Assembly: GCF_000715075.1 (NCBI RefSeq)
Contig: NC_134102.1
Span: 47,315,348 to 47,379,347 of the forward strand
Direction: 5' to 3'
DNA length: 64,000 nt
Origin: Nicotiana tabacum
Lineage: Eukaryota > Streptophyta > Magnoliopsida > Solanales > Solanaceae
Below are positions 36,281 to 48,918 of this stretch, in pieces (within the stretch, counting starts at the first letter, position 1; every line of letters begins with the position of its first letter). The notes beneath the pieces are model-generated. The model was not told where the DNA came from. It saw only the letters and a list, made by a program, of their open reading frames with translations, and made no database searches. The position numbers and the translations under genes are program-made.

Positions 36281-36789
36281 TAGGAAAAACCTTTGTAATG
36301 AATTAGTTTGAATTAGGACGCAATCGCAACGACAAGTAGACGTGCTGTCAAGGCATTACGGAGAATCGACATCGACAGGATGGAGTTTTCAAGAAGCGAC
36401 GCTAGCGTTTGGAGAACCTTTCGTTAACATGTCATAATCCGGAGCAACGACTTTGTCTTAAAACAAAGCTTTTCAAAATTGTTTTTAATAAATACAGTAA
36501 TTTGTTCCACCTACCAAACTTCATGGCATAGCCATATCAAAGACCGAGGCAAAACCGATACTGTGGTCAACACAAAACAACCCCCGCTCCCATTGAGTAT
36601 TTTTCTTTGAGTGCAGGGTCAACAAGAAGAAAGGAAATATTGGGACCACACTGGGGAAAATGAAGGATCCGCCACTTTCCCAGGATTATCACCCTTTCTC
36701 CTTTACTTAAATTTTTCTAGTACAACTCAAGCTAATCCTTGAATCCTTTATAGGTACCTCGAGTTAGATCGCTGATACGAAAAAGGCAC

Positions 36790-37045
36790 CCTATATATAT
36801 ATAGCAAAATGCCTGCTCAAACAATCGAAGCACCTTGTACAAAATGAGCCGTCGACTTCACTAATTGAAGCCCAGTATATAGCAAACTGTCTACTCAATC
36901 AATCATAGCACCTTGTACAAAACGAGCCATCAGCTTCACCAATTGAAGTCCTGTATATAACAAATGGTTAGCTCAATCGATCGGAGCGCCCTGTACAAAT
37001 CAAACATCGGCTTCGCCAATCAAAGCCTTGTATATAGCAAACTGT
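36790..37045 (+). repeat. tandem repeats 2 in 3' region of B (about 78 bp units)
   Basis: Three consecutive units, each starting tatatagcaaa (near 36797, 36876, 36954; a fourth start at 37031) and containing caccttgtacaaa and cttcaccaattgaag. Confidence 0.85.
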
Positions 37046-37299
37046 CATTCCGCCAATGGAACAATCCACACCGCCACTCTGTCGCAACGGAGGCTAGAAT
37101 AGATAGCTGCAAACCTCATCACCGATGTTTTGCCAATCGATGGCTGCAACTTAGCTACATAGTGAAGATTATCTCTTGGGCATGCTTTTCTTTTCCTTTG
37201 CTATTACCTTGAACGTTTTGACATTTTGCTCATGCAGCTTCAGGCATGATTACAGTTTATGTCAATCGCTCCCAAGCAGAGAATAATTTACATTTTAGT

Positions 37300-37445
37300 G
37301 CAAAGCTCTCCCAACAAGCGAAGACGTATTCTACAAATCGAGCTCTCCCAACAAGCGGAGACATTTCTCAGTGCAAAGCTCTCCTAACATGCGGGGACAC
37401 ACTCTACAAGTCAAAGCTCTCCCAATAAGCGGAGACACTTTTCAA
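37300..37445 (+). repeat. tandem repeats 3 in 3' region of B (about 37 bp units)
   Basis: Four copies of caaagctctcccaacaagcg-gagac, spaced about 37 bases apart. Confidence 0.85.
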
Positions 37446-38118
37446 TGCTCCGACAACTACGGAACGGTACACAACCCGGCTAACAAATCGAGTCAAGTTC
37501 AAGTATTCCATCATGTCGATCCCAAATAACGGCTTGCCAGCAGCCAAGCATCATCATTCTTGCATCATTTACATCACATCTTAATATATTCCGCCTTTTA
37601 GCATATAGGTATGTGTGTATTTCATTTTTTGCAAGAATAAATATCGCAACATGGAACTCTTTCTACGCAGCAGACCAAACTACAACGTTATGAGGGATAA
37701 TAAACTCATTAGCGGGCTAATGATCCAAGATCAGGCACAAAACGACTAGTAAAACTCCAAATCTTCAAATCCTTCAAGTCAAGTAGTAACATTCAAGCTA
37801 TCGTGAGTGCCCAATCCTCTGTCTCGCCGTATCGTCATAATACGATACTGGGACAGTTCCTGCGAGTATTGCTTCCTGAAAATCCTCACTCCAGAACTAC
37901 ATGAGGCCTGATCCTCGTTAAGCCCGAGGTATGTAAGAAATTCAAAGCCAGAATTCAGCACCAACCTCCCAAAATCTTCCCAAAATCCTCCCAGAATCTT
38001 CCTTAACTCCCAATCCTGCAGCTTATAATCTTCGTGATATTCTTGCAGTATATGCCTAAAGTCGGGACAAAATTGGCTTTGGTTCAATTTCTTTGCCCGA
38101 AAACTTTTTCATCTTCTC

Positions 38119-38136
38119 CGGTCAAAGAGGGGTAGC
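38119..38136 (+). other. polypurine tract of element B
   Basis: The purine-rich ggtcaaagaggggtagc directly precedes the TGTTGACGGCC LTR start. Confidence 0.75.
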
Positions 38137-41100
38137 TGTTGACGGCCAATTTTGACCCTCCCTTTTAAAATTGATTTATTTATACTTAAATGTTTACAAT
38201 GAATATTTCGAAAGTATTTTCTATCAATAATTACCTATTTTTACAAATTAATTAAGTATTAGATTTGAAATTAATAACCTGACATTAGTATTATGTAATT
38301 ACAAATATACTTATTATTTTAATAATATTAAAATAATTTTTTAAATAGACCATAGAGGTTTTTTAATTAATTTATGTCTCAAATTTTGATTAATTAGATT
38401 ACTATGTTGATAATTCAAAACTAGTGTTATAATTTAAAAAATAAAGTGTTTTATAAATAATTAATTACAATAGTTAGTAGCGTATTTGATAATTATAATT
38501 TTACTATATTTTATTTGAAATTAATAAAGTTTAATTAAATTAATTTTAAAAGGGTTAAAAACTAAAAGGCTACAATTGCAATTCCTTAATTAAATACAAA
38601 GTGGCTATTCATCAAATCAATTTCAGCCCAAATACCCTAGCCCAATTATCCCATCTGACCCAGCCCAAAAGACCCTCTATTCTACTTTGGCAATCCGCCC
38701 TAACCCTTGAGAACCAATAGAAATTCGCCACGTAAGCTCTCCAATCTAACTCACACAAGAAACACACATGCATTTAAACCGTTAGTCCATTTGATCGACG
38801 GCCTACATTTATCTCCGTTTTCTTTTAATTTTTAAATGCTCGCCCAGAGATCTCATCTCCACCATCAAAACCCCATAATCTGACGGCCACCAAAATTCCT
38901 CTTCAAAACCCTTAAGTACCCGAATTATCAAGGCCGTTGATCATCATATCCAACGGCCCAGATCTCGTCTCTCAAGTTTAACCTTAGAGACGGCCTCCCA
39001 GACCCCCTAACCCTAAAATCATTTCCCCCAAGACCTTCTGCCTCTCTTTCCCTTTCCCATCTTTTCTCTCAACCTCAAACCCAAATCAATCAAAAGACCT
39101 TGCACAAATTCGTGCAAGGTCATGAATTCATCCAGAGATTCATCCTCCATGTCTCCCACACCCGTGATTCTCGCCGAATCTTTCCTCTTTCATCGATCAA
39201 GTTTGAAATCCTCAAATTCGAACCCTAACCCTAACCCAGAGATGAAACTTCAAATCGCTTTTGATCTTTCAAATCCATGGCATGCATGGTTATCCATTTT
39301 TCTTCTGTACTTCAGATCTTGTTGTTCTTTCTGTTTTCACCATTTGATTTCAAAAGCCCTAATCAAGGAGTCTCAGATCGAAGCATGAAACTTCAACTTG
39401 TCTGATTTCTTCCTTCGTTCTTTCAAATCGAAGCAATCATGAGGACATTAGCTGACTTCATCATTGATATTCGATATCCAAAGGTCAAATGCAATGACCT
39501 CTGTGTATTACAGTTCTAACCGATGGTCTCTCATGCTTCAATGGTCGATCTCTCATTTCCCCATGCCCAGGTAAAAAGCCTCACAAATTTCCCTCTATTT
39601 TCTAGGATTTTCACTTAATTATGCTCACATCACTAACCCTTCGTCACTCTCCACTACTGAGTTAGAATTCTGTTGAGCCTAAGGCAATGAATGCACTATA
39701 AATAGGAGTTGTAAATGCTCCCACCAAGAACAACCAACTACACCTAACATCATCGAGCAACCTACCAAACAGTAGTCTAAAATTTCATATGAGTTAAGAG
39801 GCTAGATTTCTTTTTCTGATTGATCTCTATTCCTTCTGTTTTCTGAGTTTCTTCACTGATCAAGAGCTTTAAATCTTGGTCTTCATACGACTAAGTTAGA
39901 AACCCTGTTTGGTCTGCTGCCCTAAAAAAGGTCAGTGTACTTCCACCCTCTATTTGATTGCTTCATTCAAAAAACATGAACGAACTACTATTTTCCTGTT
40001 AAGTGTTTTCATCTATAGTGTTTGCTGTTAGTCTATAATTTTTTTTATTTTAGGTTACCACGACTTTTTTATTGATCTGTGTTTAGCTATTATATTTTAT
40101 CAGTGTTGATTAAGTTACCGAGTGCTCTTAATGACTTTAATTTCTATTATGTATCAAGCATGCCTATTAAACAGCCTATGTGATTAAGCTACTTAATATA
40201 CCTTAATGACCTTTCGTGTTTGCATAGGTTTCATATTTACTTTTAATGATCTTACTATGATCCTTACCCCTGCCATGCTGTTTTCTGCATTTTGTTGCTA
40301 AGGCTGTTGTCTGAATGCTCACAGTTTAACTCTTCATCACTTAAATAAAATATATGAAGTTTAAGTATTTAAATCCTCTCCTTCCTGTACATAAGTGCTT
40401 GTTAATCTTTAAGTATTCTTTGAATCATCACTATGAAAGCTTTATATCTATGTCTAATTGTCAGTTGTATCTCTAAGTATGAAACAATCTTATAGGATGA
40501 ACTTCTGTAAACATCAATGGTCATTCTACACATGTTTTGTTATGATCAGCCTACCTCTTATAAATTAGATTGTCGTTGTGCTTGTTGTATTTGAATGTTT
40601 AACTGTTCTATAAGTTGAATACAACTCCACCATGTCTAGTTATCAACTTTAGTCTGTACAACTAAGTTAGGTCTGCTTAGTATGATGTTTTCATGTTTTT
40701 AAACCCTTAATGATACTGATAATTGATGGTAGACTATAATCTCGCCTTTTAGTCGCTTATTGCACTTTAATTTACAGCACTTTATTCATGTTTGAGCTTT
40801 AATTGATAGTGATTTGCACTTATTGTGTGTTTTATACCTTGTAGAAGTAATTGCGAGCTATGTAGATGTTATGGAATGAATTCGAGCTAATTGGAGCTTT
40901 GACGTCTGAGTAAAAGCCCAAGGAATTAAGCCGGGATCATGTTCGGGGGTCGAGGACCAAGTCTGGACGTCAAAAAGTAAGATTAAATCCTTACTCTGAG
41001 AAAAATGGCTTGCCGCGGCACGTGGGGGCGCCGCAGCTGTACAAAAGCTGATGCCTGACAGATGCTGACTCTCTGGATTTCCACACTAATGCCCTGCATG

Positions 41101-43446
41101 GCACGTTGCCCCACACGACGCGCTTTTGCAACTTTTACAAAGTGAAAATCCTATTTCGGCTAGGAGAAGGTGGTTTCGTCTGGGCCCGACCCTACTTGGT
41201 ATAAATACATGAAAAAACTATATTTTCTGGACTTTTGACACATATTCGACCTAGGGAGGCTAAGGAGGGTTTGGAAGAACACGAGCACAAGGATTTCATA
41301 ATTCCTCCCTCAGTCAAGACCCGAGTTTGGATCAAATTTATGTTTTCCTATACTTTAATTTTATTTGTGATGAATTGCTCCATATCTACTAAGTATTTCT
41401 CTTTAGGGTTTGACGAGTTTGGTGTATTGATTATTGTATTTGGATTATAACTCTAGTTTTATGTATTGAAGCGGTTTTGGATAATTTAATTGTTGCATCT
41501 ATATGCACTTGTTCATGTAATCGAGAGAGGCATAACTTGTGATATTTTTGCATTATATTGTTGGTTGAGTTCATATATTCTTCTTAGTAATCGAAAGAGG
41601 CTAGTTGAATCATTGATTAAACCTAGTTAGGAGGATAATCGAGAGAGGTTCTCCTAAATACCAATCCACTATGCATTCTTGCATATCTTCACGTGCTTAA
41701 ATTGGTTCATCTTGTGAGGTTAAGACTTAATCGAGAGAGGAGTTTTTGCCTAACGTTTGAACTAATAATTGAGTAAATTCGAGAGACTCATTTAAATATT
41801 AGAAGTGAATTACCTAGAGTTAGATCCCAAACAATTATCTTACACCTATCCTATCAACCCCTATTTTCTCCCATTGATCACTTCCTTGCTTACCTTTGTT
41901 TCGATTGTCATTAGTCAATAGCTTTATATTCTTAGTTAATTGTAGTTAAAAATCATAGAAAACTCAATTGTTGATCATTTTGGATAGTAATCAAGCTAGA
42001 AACTACAAGAATACTGTTTAAATTCAATCCCTCTAGATACGATATTATACTATACTATATTTGACTAGCGAGCATAATTTAAGTGTGTGTTTCGAGCTCG
42101 TCAACAATCTGCTTTTGTAATGGTTGAGACTCATCCTATCTTGTGAGGTCATAGTTTTGGTTGAAATCCCTATATGTGTGGATGAATGAAAGTTTGGGAC
42201 AAATCTTTGTTTATCCCTCATGACTTCATACTTTTGAACACTGTTTTGAAACTGCATTCCGTTCTCTCTTTTCCCTATTAATCTGAATTGAATCTGGTCT
42301 TGGAGAAACCTCTTGTTGATACTGATTGAGTACAATAACCTGCCTATGTCATTGTCTGAATAATTACTGATGTTTTCAAAAGGTCCCAAGTAGTATTGCT
42401 AAGCTATGTGTGTGTTAATGACAAAAACTGATGCTAAACTAATCTGTGATCAATCTATTGAGGCAATAACAACTGTATCCCAAAGCTGTTGCAACTCTAA
42501 ACTATGTGCTATTTATCTATCTCTAAGATGATTGATTCTAATTTTTTGGTTCTCTAGAAAAAACAATATGATGTTCCTGCCTATATCTGTATTTGGAAAT
42601 TTGAGCTTCATGTCTGTCTAGTATGTTAATCAAGCACCTAGAACTAGAAGTATTATTTTAAGAAATGGGAACTGTTCTTGTGTTCTTCATATTTTTCTGT
42701 TAAGAAGAGGGTATGCTTCTGTGGTAGGGAATGTTATAGTAGCTGATTTACATTAAAAGAGCCTCATTGGCACTTAAACTTATAGGGAAGAATGAGTCGT
42801 TAGTTGTTACAGGTATTTGGGAGTAGAGTTTAACTTTTGGTTGGGCTGCTCTCCTCGGCACAAGTATTGCCCTGGTCCTTGAGACCCTTGGGAACTTTGA
42901 AGTGTTGGGGGATTCAAAGGGAGCGTTAACCTTGAGTGGAATTCTCTCCTTAGCCCTTAATTTATTGACACCTGTTATTCTCTTTGGGTTTAGTATTTAA
43001 TGACAACGAAAGGTGTTCAATGTGGGTCAATTACTATACATAACCACCACATTAGTATGACCTCCTTAGTGTTTAGATACTGTTAGTTATCTTTCATTTA
43101 CTCTTTGCTTTGCAAATCTCATATATGGGCATGTATATAGTACTGTCTCTCTAATGACCTACTCTTTTCTTTTGAACATGTACAATGATTTGGGCCCACT
43201 GAGTTCTTTAAGAACTTAGGCCTGAGTCCAGCCTTGCTATGTCTCAGAAGGTCTAGAGTTAGCTGTTGCTCGTCCCTGTATTACTGGGCCTGCCTCTTTG
43301 AGGCCCAAACACTAGAGTCTTTTTTTCCCTTCGCTCCTTTATTTACTATTAAAATTATTCTATAGTTTCACTATGTCATTATTCTTTACTGTGCTCCTGT
43401 TATTTTATCTCACATGTATATGACAAGTATATATTGTATTGAATGT
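38137..43446 (+). repeat. 3' LTR of element B, interrupted and 3'-truncated
   Basis: Starts TGTTGACGGCCAATTTTGAC. From 39534 it aligns with the 5' LTR (14041 onward), including the TATA box (39696-39705). A solo LTR with its duplication (40724-42108) interrupts it. Similarity stops near 43446, so the last roughly 870 bases known from the 5' copy (16561-17427) are gone. The first 1.4 kb is absent from the 5' copy. Confidence 0.88.
40724..42103 (+). mobile_element. solo LTR of family F inserted in the 3' LTR of B
   Basis: TGATGGTAGAC...GAGCTCGTCA, 1380 bp, homologous to 12628-14040. The flanks are ataat (40719-40723) and acaat (42104-42108); the uninterrupted site in the 5' LTR of B (near 15229) reads acaat, so one copy has since mutated. 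TATA box near 41200-41207. No internal region is present: this is the product of LTR-LTR recombination. Confidence 0.93.
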
Positions 43447-43660
43447 ATCAGGTCTCGTAGAGAATTTCGGATGTTGGAATTTGGTTCTAAGGCCTGTGGG
43501 CTAAGGTAGCAGGAAGGATCTTAGTCTGGCTCGAGATAATGTGCTCACATGGGTTGTGGTGACACGAATAGGTGCACGAGGTGTTAATCAGCGGTTTTGG
43601 GCAACTCCAGAACGGTTCTTGGCACGACCGAGGACGAACGTATGTTTAAGTAGGGCAGAA
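43447..43660 (+). mobile_element. 3' internal end and PPT of a chromovirus-like element
   Basis: The segment ends cgaggacgaacgtatgtttaagtagggcagaa immediately before an LTR start, the usual pattern (gaggacgaac...gtttaag...gggagaa) at the end of pol in this group. It is too short to show a domain. Confidence 0.55.
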
Positions 43661-46165
43661 TATAATGACCCGACCAGTCGTTTTAAGCTCTTGCACGTTG
43701 TTTGGCAGTTTGAGGCCTCGAGTAGCTTCATTTCATGTTTTATGACTTGTACGCATGGTCAAAATTAAATTTCGGGAAGTTTATTCAGAAGGAAAAATTC
43801 TCAATTCGGAAGTTTTAAGTTGGAAGAGTTGACCAAGGTTTGAATTTTAAGTAAATGACCTTGGAATTAGGACTTGAAGGTTCCAATAGGTTCGTATGAT
43901 GATTTTGGACTTGGGCGTATGTTCGGGTGGCCCGGGAGCATTTCAGCGTTCATTGTGGAAAGTTGGCATTTTGAAGCTTTTAGAAATTCCTAAGTTTGAT
44001 ATGAAGTAGACTTTGGCATTATCGATCTCCATTTGGGATTTCAAGCCTTGGAATAGGTTCGTATCATGATTTGTGACTTGTATGTAATATTTGGCGTCAT
44101 TCCAGAATGTTTAAGTGTGATTCAGACGCGTTCGACGAAGTTTGAATGTTTGAAAGTTAAAAGAAGGATTTTGATTGTCGATTCGTAGTTTGGATGTTGT
44201 TTGGTGTAATTTGAGGCCTCGAACAGGTTTGTGTCATATTTTGGGAATGGTTGGTATGATTGGACGGGATCCCGGGGGCCTCAGGTGAGTTTCGGATGGG
44301 CTACGGACCACTTCGCCATGTTTGGACTGTTGTTTCTGGTGCTTCCTTCTTCACAATCGCGAAGAAAGGGTCCCGTCCGCGAAGGTCTTTTGGGCATCAG
44401 GTAGTTTGTACTTCGCGTTCGCAAAGAAGGGCTCGCATTCACGAAGCTTTAGGCGGCAGTGTATCGCTATCGCGAGAAAGAGGCTGTGATCGCGTAGAAG
44501 GTTAGGCGGTAAGGGGAACTAGGTGTTTTGTCTTACGCGTTTGCTAGGGTTTGGTCACCTACGCGTATGGATCGTGGAGTTGACCACCACATTCGCTGCT
44601 GGTGTGTTGCCTTCACGAAGAGCGATTTGGTAGCTGGTCGAGGTTGAGAAAAGCGTGGCACACTTCAATTTATTTCGGGTTTTGGCTCATTTCTTCCCCT
44701 TCTCACATGCTTTTTGGGCGATTTTTGGAGCTCTTCAAGGGGAGATTTTCATCATCTATGGCAAGGTAAGTAATTCTCACATATTGTAAGTTAATTACAT
44801 GGATTCTACAAGGATTTTAACATGGAAATTGGTAGAAATTGTGAGATTTTGAAAGAAAATCTAGAATTTGGTATTTTTGGATTTTGAGCACGAAATTTGA
44901 CATGGAATTTGGAATAAAGTATATATTTGAGTCCGTGGTGTTATGGATAGTAATTATCTTCAAAATGTTTTGGAATCGGGGCACGTGGGCCCGAGGGTTG
45001 ACTTTGTTGACTTTTTGAGCGGAGTTGAGAATTGTTATAAATTATTAAATTATGAGTATTGGAGTATATGTTTATCGGTTTGTACGTTGTTTGACTAGTT
45101 TTGGATTGGTGGGCATCGGTTTGAGGTGATAGGGAGGTGTTGGAGCTGGTTATGGAACTTCAGAGTGAGGTAAGTCACCTGTCTAACCTTGTGAGGGGGA
45201 ATTTGCCCTGTAGGTGTTATATTTATTATGTGCTATGTGTTGCGGGAGCTACACATGTATGAGGTGATGAGTGTCCGTGCGTATGCTAGAATTCCTGATT
45301 TATATCTGGGTAGACTTAGACTCACGCCATGATTTAATTGTAGTATTTGAGTTATTCTTTACTGTTTAAATGCTTTAATTTACATTAAGCCTGAGACTAG
45401 ACTCGAGTAAAGTATCAGATTTGCTACTTTAGATACTTGACGAGCTACTTGATTCGCCACGAAAATTGTACTTTTCTTTATGAATTTCTTCCGTGTTATG
45501 CCTATTCGTCTGATAGTTTTTCTTGAATTTTATATCTCACACGTATATTCATGAGTGGGGTCAGTGACCCATCAAAGTTTCATATTCTAATGGAAGCGGG
45601 CTACATGCCTCAGTAATATTCTTATGGGATCGGGTCGTTCGCCTCGGTAAGATTATGTACCACACTCATATGGGATCGGGCCGTTCGCCTCGGCAGAGTA
45701 ACATATTCTTATGGGATTGGGCCATTCGCCTCAGCAGTATCATGTATCATATTCTTATGGGATCGGTCCATTCACCTCGGTAGGATTATGTATCACACTC
45801 TTATGGGATCAGGCCGTTCGCCTCGACAGTTCTATGAAATACTCTTTTGGGATTGGGCAGCTCACCTCGGAAGAATCGTGCAAAATACTTCATATGGAGT
45901 CCGCGTACTCATGAGTTTCCTGACTTGAGATGTGACCGTTGATTTGGCATTGACCATTACATATTCCATTTGAGGAGATATGCGATAATAGAGGACTTTG
46001 TGTTCACTACTCAGTTGTAGACCGTATTATTTACCTATATCTGTTCACACATTTTACTTACCATGTTTCATACTTGTCTATCTTATTATATTTGATTTAT
46101 TAGACCACTAGTAAGTGTCGATGTCGACCCCTTGTCACTACTTCTTCGGGGCTAGATACCTACTC
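43661..46165 (+). repeat. chromovirus-type LTR, copy 1 (3'-truncated)
   Basis: Starts TATAATGACCCGACCAGTCG (from a TG start by one change) and carries ggttccaataggttcgtatgatgattttg, a cgaag CpG-word block (44345-44640), gaggtaagt motifs (about 45167) and tandem repeats at 45590-45890. It stops at ggggctagatacctactc, where copy 2 begins. Confidence 0.65.
45590..45890 (+). repeat. tandem repeats, about 42-46 bp units
   Basis: Six to seven consecutive variants of ttatgggatcgggccgttcgcctcggcag with a variable at-rich filler. Unit starts fall near 45626, 45668, 45710, 45756, 45803 and 45847. Confidence 0.9.
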
Positions 46166-47824
46166 TATAACGACCCGACTGGTCTTTTTGCTTCTAGATC
46201 CCTGTTCCCCTAATTAAGACTTTCCGTATGTGCTTTTACTGTTTTATGACTTGCAGTGATAGTTGGTTTAGGTTGAAATCGAAACACTTAGTTCCTTAAT
46301 AGTGGCCTATGATGGCCAAGTTTGACTTGAGTCAACGACCTTGAAACCGGTATTTGATGGTTCCAATAGGTTCGTATGATGATTTTGAACTTAGGAATGT
46401 GTTCGGATCGGGTTTCGGGTGATCCAGGAGCATTGCGACGCTTAATGTTTAAAGTTGGTTCATTGAAGGTTTTATAGTACTTTAAATTTAGTTTGGAGTA
46501 GACTTTGGTGTTATCTAGGTCCGTTTGGGATTTCGAGCCTGGGAATAGGTCCATATGGTGATTTATGACTTGAACAAAAAATTTGGTGTCATTCCAAGTA
46601 GTCTAATTATGATTCGACGCGTTTGGAGCTAGTTAAGAAGTTGAAGTTCATAAGTTGATTCAATTTTGTTTTAGGGTGCGATTCGTAGTTTCAATGTTGT
46701 TTTATTTGTTTTGAGGGTTCGAGCAGATCCGTATTATGGTTATAGACTTGTTGGTTCATTTGTACGGGGTATCGGGGGGCTCGGGTGCATTTCGGACCGC
46801 TCGGAGCTAAGTCCAAAAACTGCTAGTGTGCTGTTCTGGTTTCCTTCTTCGCGAATGCGTAAGGACCCTTGCGATAGCGAAGAAGAAATTAGGGACAGGG
46901 TGATGTTGTTCTTCGTGTTTGCGAAGTCTGGTCTGCGATCGCGGAGGCTTAGGACCAGTGGCCTTCCCATTTGCGGGTGACTCGTCGCGTTCGCGTAAAA
47001 GACCTGGGCCTGGGCAACCCAGTTGCCTTTCACGTTTGCGTGTGGGGGTACACGTTCACGATGAGAGGGAGACTCAGTGCATTGCGTTCGTGAGTGTCTT
47101 CTCGAGATCGCGAAGAGGACTTTTCCTGGGTTCGTGACTTTTGCCTTCGCGATCGCGAGGGCTTGTCCGCAAGTATCAGCAGGTAAGTATATCTCCAAAT
47201 CATATTTGAGTCCCAGTTACTTTAAGTTATTATATTATCAGTTTAGTTTCAACTTTCAGTTATTCTATTGCCTTACATACTCGGTACATTATTTCGTACT
47301 AACGTACCTTTCCTGGGGATGCTGCATTTCATGCATGCAGGTTCGGATAGACAGACTGGTAGACCTCCTCCGTAGGTGTTGTCCGTGTTCAGCTTGAGCG
47401 GTAAGCTCCACGTCCTTCGGAGTTGCCGGGTCTAGGGTTTTGAGTACATATTGTGTATATATGTATATATATTATGGGTAGGTCGGGGCCCTGTTCCGAC
47501 CACATTACTTCCATCAGTAGAGGCTTGTAGACATATCCTATCAGTCAGTGCAGTATGTTGGGCTTGTAGGCCTTGTATGTATATTTTTGTTGGCTTGTCA
47601 GCTACAGTAGTTATGACGATCTTGTCGGCCCAGCTTTATATTGATGTTCAGTCAGAGCTAGTTTCCGTTTAGTTTTATATTTTTGTTTCTCAAATTGTCT
47701 TGCAATGTGGCCCTATGGCCAAATTATGACATTGTATGTTCAGAGTCGCTCAGTCTCAAGTTGGTATGATTGGTTAAGTGAGGCACCGGATGCCGGTCTC
47801 GCCCCCCGGGTTTGGGGCGTGACA
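46166..47824 (+). repeat. chromovirus-type LTR, copy 2 (about 1.66 kb)
   Basis: TATAACGACCCGACTGG...GGGGCGTGACA. The first 500 bases match copy 1. The middle differs and carries another CpG-word block (46845-47170). Flanking pentamers (tactc, gcaag) do not match, so no duplication is recognised. Confidence 0.65.
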
Positions 47825-47949
47825 GCAAGAGAAAAGTAAGGTGGAACCTCCCTATGACCAACAATGGTATTTTTCTTTTATCTCCTTTTTTTTGCCTTTT
47901 TCCCCTTCAATCCTCTCACTATCAGTAAAAGAAATAAATATCCAATTTG
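47825..47949. other. short spacer before element D
   Basis: Pyrimidine-rich unique-looking sequence ending at the ctttc target site. Confidence 0.5.
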
Positions 47950-47954
47950 CTTTC

Positions 47955-48567
47955 TGTTTATCCGTAAAATAGTACAGTTGAATTTATAATGTGGTTTATA
48001 GACAAGCGAATCGATTTGATCCAAAATAATAAATAAATTAAATAAAATGCAAGACTTAGCGTAGAAATTGAGATAAAGTAGCAGACAACTTGGTTCCGGG
48101 AGTAAGGCTTCCGAAGGCAGCAATAAGAATATCGTTAGACAAAAAATAAAGTATTATTTAGCTTTGAATAATGTGAAGCATAAGTTTGTCAGAATTTTTC
48201 CTCCCTTACAATGGCTGTTGAAGTCACTATTTATAGCTAAACCTAGGGAACAAGGTCCTAGGATCAAGCCCCTCTTAAATGACAATAATGGGTGCCATTG
48301 ATGAATATGTAACGGCACGTAATGAATGCAAAAAGTCTCTGTAACTGGCATGTATTCAATACTGAGGAATATTCTCCATTGAATGTCATCTAGTGGCAAA
48401 TATTAGTTTGCCCTCGTTAACAATATTCCCTTTGGTGTCTACCCGATGCCAACCGAAGTTGTTGTCCTCGGTCTTGGTTTCCACTGGCTTTGACTTCCGT
48501 CTGTTCCCGTCTACATGTGTCACTCTATCATTTGAGTATTTAATGTGAACCGATTTTACCCTATACA
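47955..48567 (-). repeat. 3' LTR of element D
   Basis: On the minus strand it begins TGTATAGGGTAAAATCGG after the PPT and ends GGATAAACA. It matches 57969-58579 along its whole length. Confidence 0.95.
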
Positions 48568-48583
48568 GATAGTCCCCTACTTT
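48568..48583 (-). other. polypurine tract of element D
   Basis: The complement reads ggaaagtaggggactatc up to the LTR start. Confidence 0.8.
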
Positions 48584-48918
48584 CCGGTGGCATATCTTTG
48601 TGTTACCGGGAAGTTGGTGAAGATTCCTTTCTTGGCAGGAAATTCTCTCAACCCTTCTGAAAGGTTTCTGACGCTGGATAAGACGCACGTCTCTTCGCGT
48701 TTAATACCTCGAACATGCGTTACTCCTCGATTTTGCAATATTTTCGCTGGTTCTCGAGGTAATCATGGCCACGATTTTAGCCGCCTATTCCTTTACTTAT
48801 ACGCTTCATTGTTCTTCTTTTACACTTAATAGTTCTACAAACTCTCACAACTTCTTTGCATTCAACTCTTTGTTGCTTTCATCTTTCTTAACAAAACTCT
48901 TACCACCTTCTGATTATC

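Larger units (their letters stand above)
14041..43446 (+). mobile_element. Ogre-type (Tat lineage) Ty3/gypsy element B, with nested insertions
   Basis: Order: truncated 5' LTR, primer site, extra ORF, gag, protease with a G-patch-like motif, RT, RNase H, second (archaeal-type) RNase H, integrase, tandem-repeat-rich 3' region, PPT, 3' LTR truncated at its far end. An ORF before gag, dual RNase H and LTRs near 4.8 kb are hallmarks of Ogre/Tat elements. Element C (8967 bp) and a solo LTR (1380 bp) are later insertions; without them about 19 kb belongs to B. Both outer ends are lost, so no target-site duplication can be read. Every ORF is broken. Confidence 0.9.

Noticed and set aside
39221..39237. 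telomere-like aaccctaaccctaaccc
   Set aside because: Only about 2.5 units, of ccctaa rather than the plant ccctaaa type, and inside the B 3' LTR; chance or LTR sequence.
45590..45890. CRISPR-like regularly spaced repeats
   Set aside because: Plant nuclear DNA, imperfect units, spacers similar to one another, inside an LTR.
46740..47198. 152-residue open frame, minus strand
   Set aside because: Inside a chromovirus-type LTR across its CpG-word block; low-complexity translation with no family features.
47825..47829. target-site duplication for the LTR at 46166-47824
   Set aside because: Flanking pentamers tactc and gcaag do not match.
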